NCBI GenBank assembly: GCA_013397865.1
Contig: VZTI01005060.1
Coordinates: 558,001-622,000 of the forward strand
Length of the DNA: 64,000 bases
DNA from: Struthidea cinerea
Taxonomy: Eukaryota; Chordata; Aves; Passeriformes; Corcoracidae
Direction of reading: 5' to 3'
Both the position numbers and the translations under genes were made by a program. The notes under the pieces are model-generated. The model was given only the letters and a program-made list of their open reading frames with translations. It had not been told where the DNA came from and made no database searches. Below are positions 37,173-49,373 of this stretch, one piece after another; position 1 is the first letter of the stretch, and each line of letters begins with the position of its first letter.

Positions 37173-37984
37173 CTTCAAATAAATTTTTTAAAAAAATTGT
37201 TAGAAAACATTGGACTTTCTTATAAAACTTCCTCATGTAAACACCATTTCCACTTGGGAATGAGGCTCCTTTTATTAATGAAGCTCATTTAGCAAAGGAG
37301 TTGATAAAAAGTTTCGTGACAACATGTTTTGACTTGGAAAAGTAAGAAAATATGTTCAGCACGAGCCCCCTCAGCATCTCAGTCAAGTTGCCCAGAATAG
37401 GTAAGTTAGTGTATCTGACTTTCGTCAAGATATTTGAGTTAGATTTCAAGACAGAATATTAGATTTCTGAATTATTTCAGAGGTGGCACAGATGGTCCCA
37501 ATAAGCTTGAAATTTCCCAATCCCATTTCTCAACTTTGCTGCTAGAGCAGATGTTCACTATCCTTGAACACACACACACACCCTGCTTCAAAATTCATTT
37601 GTCTAAAGGTCAGCCTCAAGACCAAGGATGCAGTTTCACAATCTTTAATATTGCTCTGCTCACACTCAGATCACACCAAGTATTTAAGGAGTGCTATGAC
37701 TACCTGCAACAACTACAAAGAAACATTTTGAGGAACTAATTTTTTTAATATACCTAAAATCTGAAAGCACTCAGAGACAGGACACCTTCCCTGCTGCTAT
37801 CACTGTCACTACCACTCAGTCTACAGTCAACTCTCAACAATTCATTACACCTTGTACAAGAAGTACAATCCCACGCATGCTCTAGAGGCTAACATTTTGT
37901 TATGCACAGGTTTCAACATGTACATTCACGAAAATTTACTATCATGAAAATCCAAATGCTCAACTTCTGATTAAGCATACTCAC

Positions 37985-38015
37985 TTTTTGGTAGTTCCAT
38001 TTCCAATGCCCAAAT
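37985..38015 (-). CDS. PICALM: PICALM exon 18, 31-base microexon
   Basis: Only 31 bases, phase 1 to phase 2, acceptor cccttgtgacag, donor gtgagt. It supplies the split Asn, LGIGNGTTK and the first two bases of the next Asn, matching human NLGIGNGTTKND. Its length is not a multiple of three, so it must be included to keep the frame. Confidence 0.93.
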
Positions 38016-38104
38016 CTGTCACAAGGGAGAAAAAGAGACTACTGAAATTCTGTTTGTTTAAAAGAAATCGGTAAGTATTTACATGTTAGCGGTTCCATAC
38101 TTAC

Positions 38105-38236
38105 TGCCTACAAGATTAGCTAAAGACGAATCCAGATCATCTGACACTAATTTATTAGGCGGTACTTTGGCAACTGGAAGACTCTGGTTTTGAGAGGCCA
38201 CTGTTGGTTTCAGGAGACCACCTAGTTCATCAAAGC
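38105..38236 (-). CDS. PICALM: PICALM exon 17
   Basis: 132 bases, phase 1 to phase 1, acceptor tcattccaag, donor gtaagt. It encodes FDELGGLLKPTVASQNQSL, then PVAKVPPNKLVSDDLDSSL and ANLVG, close to human throughout. Confidence 0.95.
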
Positions 38237-39107
38237 CTTGGAATGAGAAACACAAGTGATTTGAATCACAGGCCTCCCACAAATGTCATGGCATTCAATT
38301 ACACAGACAGAAAGGTCAACACAATGGCTAAAATACAAAATTTCACCTGGTGATGCTACTCTATACAAGAAGGACAAAACTTATTATGCCTCTCGATAAA
38401 AAAGATATTTACTATGGAAATAAGATTTCACTTCAGTGGTTTAACCTATGTGACAATTTTACATGGAATGGATTCATAATGACTGTAAAGCAGTCAAAAC
38501 ATAGAACAAAGAAAAAAATACATAAAGTGTTTTAATCTTACAAAAACATGTATTTGCTTTTAGCAAATCACTGGCTTACAAAAAAAATCTGATGTCAAGT
38601 CTAATGGCAAAAGATCAGAAAATATCTACTTTCCAGATGCTCAAAAGAACAGAAAGAACACTATGAATTCAATCCAAATTAACAGTGTATTAACTGATCA
38701 TTTTCTGAAGCAATCTATGTGAAAAGAGGAGGCAAAGAAGTGCCAAAAAACATGTTGCAGATACATAAAATGAAGATGCAATTTTACCTCTTCCAACCAC
38801 AATCTATGAATACAGACTTAATTTCAGCTGACAGCATATAAAAATTAAGGCTGTTCACTGTGTGAAGTTTTAATTTACAAAATATTTAAGTGAGGGAAGT
38901 CAGTATAAACATTTCAGCAGAGCGCAGAAATAGTCTGTAAGGAAAAATTATTTGATTAACACTGTTATTGACCTTTTAAAAACAGCTTTCGTTTCTTCAT
39001 CTGAAAATCTGTCCCAGTAATGTAAGTAAATACAGATTAAGAGATTTATACATCAAGAATAAAATAAATTAAAGGACACACATCATTTATTTTAGCAAGT
39101 GTCTTAC

Positions 39108-39215
39108 CACCAGAATCTGGGACAACATTAGAAGATTTGTTTCCAAACACAGACTCAAAGTCAACATTAAGGCCAGCTGATGGCTGTGGTTGAGCAACAG
39201 GAGATGGCGTGAACC
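39108..39215 (-). CDS. PICALM: PICALM exon 16
   Basis: 108 bases, phase 1 to phase 1, acceptor ccccccacag, donor gtaaga. It encodes FTPSPVAQPQPSAGLNVDF, then ESVFGNKSSNVVPDSG. This is diagnostic PICALM sequence (human has AQPHPS and NKSTNVIVDSG). Confidence 0.96.
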
Positions 39216-40108
39216 CTGTGGGGGGGAAAAAAGAAAGAAATTGTATGCTTTCATACAGCATTTCCCACAAATCCACCTTCATGCAAGACAAGCCAAATAA
39301 ATAGTTCAGCACTGAAGAAAGACTAGGAATACCTCAAAAGTCCAGATTACACCCTGACACCAAGCAGTTTATTTGGTCTTTATTTGAAGTTACTCCTCCA
39401 AAGAAAGATTTTGTCTCAAACACTGGACAGACAGGCCATAAAAGATACTTCCCTGCAACTGCTTAATCTCTGGATTAATTATTGACACCTTCCTTATTCT
39501 TTTACCACATGCTTACAATAAAATTACTGAGGAAAAGTCACCATGTTTCTCCAGGAAAAGAAGCTGGCTAGTGTGGAATCTGTTTCAGGATTATTTTACT
39601 GAAAATCATTCCCTCCATGTTTTATATTAACCCAGCAATTCTCTTAGATACAACTGGAGTAAGATCCAAACCATCCCAAGGTGCCTGAACTAGTAATGCC
39701 TTTGATTAGACACTCTAAATACTAATAATTTTCTTAGCTCTTAGTTATTTTTTGACACACATTTTGCGGTTGACCATGTTTTGCAGTCAAATTTCTAGAA
39801 ATTATGGCAAGATATGGGGAGGTACAGCCACATTTCAACTCCTAGTGCTGTCTAAACTTACTCCATTTGTCTCCCATGTATTTGTAGTGCGCTACAAATA
39901 CACAATTACTTTTCAACACTGAAATTCTATTGCAGTATGAAGCATTGCAGATGATGTTCAGCAGCATTGATAGTTCAGTAATACAGAAGATAATAGCCAT
40001 TTGTTTGTAGTATTTTTTTAATGTTATATATGATCACACACAAGCATGTGCATCACCTCAGTATTTAGGCAATAACAGAAGTAATTATTGCTTTATATGA
40101 AAAGCACA

Positions 40109-40122
40109 AAAAAAAAAAAAAA
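40109..40122. repeat. Poly(A) run
   Basis: A short adenine homopolymer inside the intron between PICALM exons 15 and 16. Confidence 0.7.
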
Positions 40123-41668
40123 GCAATGCCACCTTGAAAACCAGCTCTTCTGGTTTCTAACAAAAATAACACTTCTTGGATTTTTGTCTCACTTGCAGGG
40201 ACAGCACCTCATTTCAATCTTACTGTTTTTCTGAAATAAGTCATGTTTCACCTAAAAAAATTAGTAACTATGAGATGTTATTCTCAAACAAACTTCACAG
40301 AAAAAAACCAAAATTTGGATTACCTGCTCCTTTTTGTCTTAAAGGAACATAAGACTACTAATTCCATCACTAAAATTTAGACAATGTAGTTTTCATTAAA
40401 AACAAATCAAAGTAAACTGCATACAGCAAAACACAGGAAGCAGTAATGTGGGAAAAGAGAAAGTAAATAATCAACAAACCAAAATGAGTATCTTTATGAC
40501 ATGGATACCATCAAGTTGTAACAAGCCATTTCAGAGACTCTGAACAGCAGATAGGAATTCCTTTGATGGGATGTCCTGCAACTCTTAAAACCGTGCCCGT
40601 ACCAATAGAAAACTTGACTTACAATAGCTCATATTTTGCTTTAGCAAACAGCCTCAACTGAAACAAGCTGAGTTTCCTGCTCTCACGTTTTAGAAGTTTC
40701 AGGTTTTATGAAACTAAGAAGATGAGACCATCTCCAAGACAAAACAATACACAGGAGTCCTTTGAATCAGCCTCTGAGAAAGATTAAATCCTACTCTTGG
40801 TATTAACCACCAACTCAGAGCATTTTGTTTAACAGGTATTTTGTAAGGTGCAAAGGTCAATATTTTTAATGGCACTTCTTTGAGTGTCAAGACTTGACAG
40901 AAACTAATAATCCTGCTTTTTGAATATGGAACAAAGGGAACAGAATCATTTTTAGTATTTAACCTTTTGTTAAATGACTCTCACTGATTTTTATGCAAAG
41001 ACGCTAAACTAAAATGTGACTTTATGGGGCTTTTAAGAACTAAGCCTTCCACAAACCATTTACTGAAGGTATTCCTAAGCCTTGCATTGCTGCAATATTA
41101 ACACACCCTGTTCAACCTGGTTTGGACAGCCCACAGTCTCTCTAGCAACTATCAGGACAGTGTTCTAGAACCAGCACCAGTATGGGCTTACTACACAGAC
41201 GTGACACAACTACACAAATGATTAGCCAGTACTTTAATGCAGCAGAGACCTCTTTCCCCTGTTCTATTTGCAAAGCTTAACACTAGTTTAGTGCACTGTT
41301 TAAGAGTAATATATCAACAAAATTGCCATAAGCAGCACGAACATCCCAATCCCTTTATCTTAAAAACAATGAGGTAGAGCAAGATGAGAAGATACTTATA
41401 AACATGCATGTCTTTTGTGTGGTATGTAGCACAAGAGATCCTGAAATGGGGAGATACTCATTTCATGTTTAGACTAAATAAGCCTTAGTTTGGCACAAAC
41501 TGAAAAAATACATACCATTCGTGACCACACACCTGGCACAAACACATGAATAATAGTTGGAGCCACTACAACAAGGCACTTCTGTAGTCAGTATCATGCC
41601 TACTACTTCTAGGCACACAACACATTCAAACTTCTGTGTGCATGGTACGGCTGTATCCTGTTACCTAC

Positions 41669-41749
41669 CTCCAAATAGACCAGCTACAGAAGAAGGCTCA
41701 TTGCGGAAATGAGAAGCGTTAGGGTAAGCTTGAGGACCACAAAAAGAAT
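41669..41749 (-). CDS. PICALM: PICALM exon 15, probable cassette
   Basis: 81 bases, phase 1 to phase 1, acceptor ctccttatcag preceded by a long pyrimidine run, donor gtaggt. It encodes SFCGPQAYPNASHF and then RNEPSSVAGLFG. The composition (Ser, Pro, Asn, a terminal GLFG) resembles the rest of the disordered tail. Not in the human reference form as I recall it, so it is taken as an alternatively used exon. Confidence 0.68.
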
Positions 41750-42091
41750 CTGATAAGGAGTATCACACAAGAGAGAAAGCCAGGAAAGGAGAAGAGGGAG
41801 AGTTACAGAAAGAGAACCAAGATACACTGTTTATCTGCTATTCAAAACTTTAATTTCACATCAGTCTATAAATCCACATATAGTCTAATAACATAGAACC
41901 AATGGAATGAAATCAATACATATCAGACAGACAGTAAGAAACAAGTTTACACAATCTCTAACACAAAAGGGGAAAGCACGGTTTCAGAGGAACAGCTATA
42001 TTAGGATGAAAACTTTTTTTTCCAATCAAATGCCATTCTTTACACCCTCGGAGGAAATGAGTGTAAAAGCTTCAAGGCATTTTTCTTATAC

Positions 42092-42154
42092 CTGAAGTAT
42101 ATTCATATTTGGTTGCCACAAAGGGATTTAGTTGAGTAAATGGATTGTAATGAT
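42092..42154 (-). CDS. PICALM: PICALM exon 14, probable cassette with two NPF motifs
   Basis: 63 bases, phase 1 to phase 1, with a good pyrimidine tract (ctctttctggttctttag) and donor gtataa. It encodes HYNPFTQLNPFVATKYEYTS. Two NPF motifs six residues apart would add EH-domain binding sites. It is absent from the human reference form as I recall it, where exon 13 joins directly to the GFTPSPV exon. Open frame, matched phase and strong splice sites support a real cassette exon. Confidence 0.75.
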
Positions 42155-43559
42155 CTAAAGAACCAGAAAGAGTTATTTTAAATCCATATTCACATTATCA
42201 TAGCGTCTTGATCGTGCTACTGCTAAAACTGAATCTACATTTCCCATATCAATCTGTCAGGAGGCCACCCTTGGGTTCCAGATATATCCTTAGAGAATGA
42301 CACACTGGAAGGGAATGCAATGTATCAATGCCATCGGTATCCAGTGACTTCAGAGCTGTCATATGATAAATACTACAGAGACCAGCAAGGAGAACAAAAA
42401 CCCACCAGGGTCCTTGTTCACAGCCCTGCACTGCTGCAACTTTTTGTGTGACTGCAGAACAAGTTATACAGAGGAAACTAATTTGACTAAATAACCATCC
42501 TACTAAAACAACCAGCTGTATTTCAAGTAATCATTCTACATTTACATGAACCATAAAAATCTCACTGGAAGCATGGAAAAGACAGATTATCACACAACAG
42601 TACCAACTTAAAGTATCTTATATATATATTCAAAAATATATTTATCTTGCTTGCTTTGTCTTTCCATTAAAGACAGGCTAGGAAACTAGTTAGGTAAGGT
42701 GACAAAGTAAAGGTAGTATGAATACCTTTAAAGAGATCATCCCTTTTGTTTTACCTCTATTAACAAGTATCAGAGGTATAAAAAAATCCCTCTTTGTTCT
42801 AAGAGTCTGTGCCTTTCTTTGATCAGTTCTAGTGGGGTTCAACCAGCATAAATACAGCCTGTGGTGTACAACTGTCTTTAAACTTAGCTTTGTTTAATAG
42901 AACTGACATGTAATTAATTGATTTTTTGTCTATGAAAACAAACAATCTTCATACTGAAAAGTAATCAAATTACAATGAGCTGCACCAACAGAAATGTTAG
43001 AAGAATTTCTAGTAAGACAGCCATGCTGAACCATCTCCAAAGTAAGATGTCAACAGCTTTTAACAGGTGAGTTATTAGTTTATTGCCCCATAGCTAAACA
43101 GTCTGAGTAGATTATGCTTCAATATTTTTCAGCTTTCTTAATGACAACATGACTGGGGCAAAAGCATCCACTATCAAAAAAAAAATATAGATTAAGCTCC
43201 TTTGTTTAAAAAGAACATTTCAACCTGAGGAAGAAAGTAGCAGCATTTTCTTTTTCTTCTCAGACATATGCAGCGTTTTACCTTAAAATTCCCAAGTGCA
43301 AGAGACTTTGTAAAACTGCACTCAAGCAACTGCTCTAACTTAACTATGTTTCTTTACATGGAGTTAGAATCCCATCTAGGCAGCCAAGCAAGGATCTTAA
43401 CACCATGGTACAGCTACTAAATGAAATTCTAACACAGCACAAAACCAGCCCCAAATGACCAGCTTTTAGTTTCCGAAAGGCCCCAAAAATATATTTTAGA
43501 AACTAAAATAATGTTAAAATTTTTAGGAAATAGGAAATTAGTTTAAAATGGTACTTTAC

Positions 43560-43709
43560 CAACAAACATTTCATGTGTGGGTGTCCTACTGGTGAAAGTA
43601 GATACATCGGAAGACACAGACAGATGAGCAGCATCGTTAGTTTTTGTAAGGAAAGGATTTAGGTTTGGAATGGCATCATCAACATTATCAACAGTAGCAG
43701 AAAAAGGAT
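43560..43709 (-). CDS. PICALM: PICALM exon 13
   Basis: 150 bases, phase 1 to phase 1, acceptor ggaattgaacag, donor gtaaag. Together with the split Asp it supplies DPF (AP-2 appendage binding), then VDDAIPNLNPFLTKTNDAA with an NPF (EH-domain binding), then SSDVSTFTSRTPTHEMFV. Skipping would preserve the frame, and this exon is reported to be alternatively spliced in mammals. Confidence 0.94.
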
Positions 43710-44060
43710 CTGTTCAATTCCAGAGAGCAAGAGAAAGAAGAAAAGGGAGACGGATTTAGTTTTCTCCTCACATCTCTACGCTTGGGATGACCTAGCTAAT
43801 TATTTCATTTTCAAGTTGTCCAGAATTACCTGTTCTCTACTCAAGAAAAATACTGCAATACTAGCCACTAATTTCCTTTTTTTTTTTAAATTAATAACAC
43901 CATCTCATAAACTGTGCTTCTTCCTGAGTGTGTTTTAGACAAAGTAACTATGTTATTCCTCTTTAAACACAATCATTTTTTGTTTCTCACAGTCATGTCC
44001 TGACATCTGCAACAAAGTCCCTGGAGCAGAAGCTGCCTGTCAGCACTACAGAACCCCAGG

Positions 44061-44096
44061 TGCTATGAGAGGATTCAATGCTATGAGAGGATTCAA
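44061..44096. repeat. Exact 18-base tandem duplication
   Basis: The unit tgctatgagaggattcaa occurs twice in direct succession, in the intron between PICALM exons 12 and 13. Two exact copies imply a recent local duplication. Confidence 0.9.
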
Positions 44097-46496
44097 TGCA
44101 ATAACGTTCCCAAGACAACTTTAAAAACCTGAACAAAACCAACTGAGCTGAACTTCTTCTCCAAACTGGGTTTATGGATTTTTCTGTTACTAAGCATCAT
44201 GAAATTTTCAAGAGCTATGATTATACCAAGGTAGCACACAGGACATAAGCACTTTCCCTGCTACTTGGGGCATCAGGAAGAAAGCAGCTTGTTGTGGATA
44301 CGCTGTTACCTGCAAGCAAGCAAAAGACTGCTCTGCTTTTACAGACAACAGACAGTAAGCCATGATGAGGAGAATGTTCTTTACTAAATAACTGTCAGAC
44401 TTTATCGGGAGGAAGGAAAGACAGATCTATACAAGTGACTTCCTAAGGCACATAGGAGTTTCAAGGTTTCCTAAGGATGGATGCAATTGCCAAGCTCATG
44501 TACTCCTTTAATTCAGATTTAACAGATAAACTGGATAGAGAAGGCAGCTACAATACTTGTTGACTGAAGGAGCTGTGGTTTAGGTGCCTAGTTTCAGAGC
44601 CCATGAATCCTTGATGGAAAATTCAAGAACTCACGAGGTAGATCAGTAAGGGTTACATCTAGTCCTTATCATGATGCCCCGAATTGCAATTTACTCTTCT
44701 AGACAAAGCCACTACAGAGAAATTTCTGAAGAATAATTATAGGAAAGATGTCTTAAATACTTCAGTTTCTGGCTTCTTTTTTTTTTTTTTTAACCTGGCT
44801 AGTTTATGCATTTATTCACAGCTCTTGTAAACACTATCGTGCTGCATACAGCAGCTTCAAAATGTAAATTATTTTCTCTCCCTGAATGTGACCTCCTGAT
44901 TCTTAGCCATAAGTCCCACACAGCTTCATATTGTGCTCAGTTGTACAAAAGTCCTAAAGAAAATGAAATTTTAAAACTATATGCATTATTCTTTGCGGGC
45001 TTAATGCACGCTTTGATTTGATGCTCAAGATATGTCATTAGGTAAGACCTGACTTTTCCCCCAAATTGCTTGGCTGTGTTGCAAGAATGAGTGAAGTACT
45101 TTAAAAGACCTTTTTCTAAATTGTTCAGTCAGGAAAATGACAGTGTCCAACACTGAATAAAAGATAAGCAGAACAATCTGGTATAATATTTGTAATATAT
45201 AACAGGAATACAAAATTATGTATTGTCTTATGTATGTTTTATTAAGTGCACATGCCAATCAGCCAGTCGCCTGAAACTGAGTCCTTGCTTTCAGCTACTC
45301 CTTAAAACTGCTTTCTGCTTTGAATGCCATTTTAAAAGATGTAGAACAAACAGACTTGACAATAAAAATGGGGCAGATTGTCTTTTCATCAGTTCTTCCT
45401 TGCTCTTTCTGTTGCTGCTTCACAATATGCTGATTTTATTGGTTCTCTTTATATATATTACATAAGTGGAAAAAAATTCAAACAGATGTGCAAAAATGTT
45501 CATTTCCACACTGACACATTTGTTTTGCTTGTCAAGTTTAGGTACAAACTGATAGATGGCAAATATACCAGAGACAGCTGGAATGGTCTCCAAAGAACAC
45601 CAATAAATAGCGCAGATAATACAATATGGAAGAAGCTAAGAAGCACAGTAAGTTTTTAGTCTGAATCTACTGTCCACTAAAATTATTTTACACATGCACT
45701 CATCCAGAAAATTACCACAGACTACTTTCTGTTCTCAATTCCCAAGGCTGTATATGGAACTTCCTGTGTTTTGACTAATAAGACAATATAATGCAACTTT
45801 AGATTATCAAGATTTGCTCAGAAATGTAATCCATTCTCAGATTCTCTGCTTGGCTGCCTCATTCTAACTCTAGCCAGCATGTCCAATCTTGTCCAAGTCT
45901 CAGAACTTGCCAATGCTAGTAACAAAAGTCACTGAAAATTAATTGGGTTTGGGTAATTTATATCCTTACATATTCAAGCTCTAAAAATTGCTGTCAATCT
46001 TGACAGCAACACCTCAATGTTTCTAAAGCCCAATTTCATCCTTGAATACACATGACATCTGTTTGTGTCAATGGAATCACCCTGCACACTATCATTAGGC
46101 ATTAATGATTTAGGTGCATTTAAAAGAGTAGTTTGAATTTTGCAAATTTCTACCTTTAAGTTATCCAACTAGAAGTATTTTGCCTGGAAAAACAGTGACA
46201 AAGGATTTTCAGTGGCATCTCTTAACAGTCTGAAATAGGTAAAATAAAAACATACAATCACAGAACCCATTCCCCAGAAGTTTAACCTTATTAGTGTTAA
46301 CATTTTTGGAAGCACAAAACTAAAGGCAGCAATCCAAATATAATGCTTCTGTAACCATTTACTGGTTTATTACATACCTAAGAGCTTCTGCATAAAATTT
46401 TTAACAGTAACTGATTTTAGCTGATTTGATACTCTTCTCAAAGTCACCATATACACCAAATACAAACATCATCATGTCAGAAAATTACCTAAGGGA

Positions 46497-46692
46497 GGGA
46501 TGCTGTGCAGTGGTTAGAGCACAGGACTGGAAATAGTTCAGGTTCCATTCTTGGCTCTGCCACTGACTTGCCGTATGACTTCAGACAAGTCAGTTAATTG
46601 CTCAGATTTCCCCATCTGTAAAATGTGGAAAGCACTTCTTATCTACCTCACCTGTGTGAAGTGAGTGTTCATGTCTGTAAAGCTGAAGAGTT
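46497..46692 (+). mobile_element. MIR-like ancient SINE
   Basis: A tRNA-derived SINE of the MIR/CORE family, antisense to PICALM in the exon 12-13 intron. Landmarks in order are tgcagtggttagagcacagg (tRNA-like A-box region), ggttccattcttggctctgc, cactgacttgccgtatgac, cccatctgtaaaatg and a 3' part atgtctgtaaagctga. All align in order with the MIR consensus as I know it. Nearly full length for such an old family. Confidence 0.85.
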
Positions 46693-48524
46693 GGGGTTTT
46701 TTTGATGAAAGGTAACACAAAAAATGGTGATCCCAGACTTTTAGCCTAAAATTTTAGCAGACAATCCAAAATCTTCACAGTTAATAAAGTCTTATAAGTA
46801 TTTAGAAATGTGTCAATAGTAAGCAGATATATCAACAACTATTACTGAAGACACATACCATGAGCAACACAACATTGAACAAACACAGACCTTCAGGCTC
46901 AACTTTCAGGTTAATAAAGAAATGCTAAATTGTGATGTGACGTTTGAGAGGAAGATAGTTCCCCTTTTATCTCTCACCGATGAAACAAACAAGACAAGCT
47001 GAAACAGGTATTTTGCAGAAAACAATCAAGATAAGCCAAACCATTTTTCTCCATTTCTAAACTCTAAGCCTATTATAGTGCTGAAATTTGTATGCCTAGC
47101 TGCATACAGTCCTCACTACATCTTTCTCCAAAGATGCTTTGCTCAGCAAAACTAACGAACAAGTAAACCACTCTTATCTATTTTAGAAGCTGCCACATAT
47201 ATATAAAGTAGTGCCTTTGTCACTCAAAATTGTGTTATTTCCCTACAAGCAAATGTGAGAAGGTACACAAAACAAAGTACACAGCAAAAAGTAAATAGGA
47301 AAGTGGAATACATACACAGCTTATTATGAAGATACATTAGGTATAAGATCGAAAGATGTTAAGAAGAGCTATAGCTCATAAAAAGAAATAGGGAAGTAGA
47401 AATTTAGAACAGGGTTGTTCTGATGTCTACAAAACTTCCTCAAGCAGCAATTTCCAATTTTTTGCATCATAAAAGAAAGCATTTTTGCAAGCATCTATTT
47501 AGAAAAAAATAATCTGGAAATAACCACGTAGTTCAGGAGTTTACTATTTTATTGTCATTTATATAGAAAAGTAAAAAAACCACCACAACCGTCCCCTGCC
47601 GTTAAAAAGCTTTTTAATCCTCCACCAGTATAACCAACAGTGTAAGCAGACAGTATGTTACTGTATCTGAATTAGTCTGGAACACCGAAAAGCAGCCAAG
47701 AACTTTGAGTAAGCATCGAAATGCTTTAGCACTCAAACCAGTCTTGAAGGAAAATTCATTTCTAGAACTCTCTTGCTTGATCCCTTGGTTTGAGGACTTG
47801 ATTGTACCAATAAGATTATCTCACAACTCACTCAATCCATCCTAAAAATTGGACAGGATGAAAACTTGGGTGTTCTGGAGTAGATTTCAGAGGGAAGAAT
47901 ATAAATTCTATCTCTTCACTTAAGAGGTCCAACCACAGCTTTTTGCTAATTAGCTGTTGTAGTTAAATGAAATATAGCAGAGAATTTGTAAAGAGAAGCC
48001 TTATTATTATTATTTCAGTAACTAACTCCAGCTTTTCTTTCTACACATAGTTGTCACAAGTGCCTCCTTTCAGGCCTCATCCAAGTTCTGCATTATCATC
48101 ACCAGCAAATTTGATTTAACATTAGACAAAATTTAGAATATGCATTAAAACAATTCTGCATTCAAGTCCCTGTATTTGCAGCACAGTCTACCTCAGACAT
48201 CTTTACTGAACTGACTTCTAAATAGCTACGTTTCTGCAGCTGGCTACGTGACTCTTGAAGACAGCAGTTATGAGGCTGACAGAGCTGGTCAACAATTAAA
48301 CTAACTTTGCTAATAAGAAGATGTATCAAAATAATTTAGAATCACCACACACTATTACATTATTTTAATCTATACAGATTTTACTTTTTCCGATCCCTTT
48401 ATTCACTTCTAATGTCTTAGTAGGATCTCTCTCTTTAAGGAAGAAATACCCCCCAGACTAGGGGAAACATGTACAGGAACATGGCCATAGCAATTAGAAC
48501 CTTAATCCAACTCAGAATTCTTAC

Positions 48525-48625
48525 CTCCCCAGGTACTTCCTACTTGTGGAGCAGCAGATATAGGATGTACAGACGGATGAAAAGTTGGCTGCAAGTCAAG
48601 CAGATCATTTGGCAGCTTTGAGGTG
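48525..48625 (-). CDS. PICALM: PICALM exon 12 (clathrin-box region)
   Basis: 101 bases, phase 2 to phase 1, acceptor tctttgtag, donor gtaaga. It encodes TSKLPNDLLDLQPTFHPSV and then HPISAAPQVGSTWG. DLLDLQ is a clathrin-box-like motif. There is one Q where the human reference form as I recall it has two (LQQPTF). The frame was worked out by joining to the neighbouring exons. Confidence 0.93.
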
Positions 48626-49342
48626 CTACAAAGATAAATTAATACAACTGTTTGAACTACATCACACTTTTCAATATAGACAAATGGTAGCGACTGTCAA
48701 CAGTAACAAAACTTTGTTACAAAATGGTTATTACAAAATGGATAGAACTGACCCTAAATTGGAAGGGCTGGTGAACTCCGTATTTTCAGTTCTGTAAAAA
48801 AGTGTTAATTTAGCAAGATAAGTTGTATTCTATGTCAAGGGACTTTTGTCAAAGCTGTCCAGAACAAAAAGGCAGGTGTCCTCAGAGTCCAACACCAGGG
48901 CTAGGATATGTTATGTTCAGAAATCTTCAGCAACTTTTAAAGTCACCTCATGAAAACTCTATAATACAACAAAAACGGACAGACAAAATGAACACTAATG
49001 GGCTGCACCACAAAAATGTTACATCTAAATTCCACAACTCTCATCTTTCCACTATAATCACTGCTGAGAAACTGCCTTACAACTATGAGTTATTAAGGAA
49101 CTTTGGGGAAAGCAAATGTAAGAGGCCTTCAAACAATTGATCACATGTCAGGTATGTGAATGAAAACATATTTAAATGCACATTTTGGACCATTCAAAAC
49201 CAAACTGAGACCTTATAACATCACATGGAAATTAAGACTGAAGGCTTATATACAACTGCTGCATTAATTTAAGGAGCCAAACAAGAACAGTAAAATTCAT
49301 CCTCTTGCAGAGAGCTCATTTCACACTTCAAGTAAGTCTTGG

Positions 49343-49373
49343 GAAAAAAGAAAAAAAAAAAAAAAAAGAAAAG
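49343..49373. repeat. Poly(A)-rich run
   Basis: Adenine tract with few interruptions in the intron between PICALM exons 11 and 12. Confidence 0.8.

Noticed and set aside
46501..46520. tRNA-like sequence
   Set aside because: It is the tRNA-derived head of a MIR-like SINE. The sequence does not fold as a complete tRNA cloverleaf.
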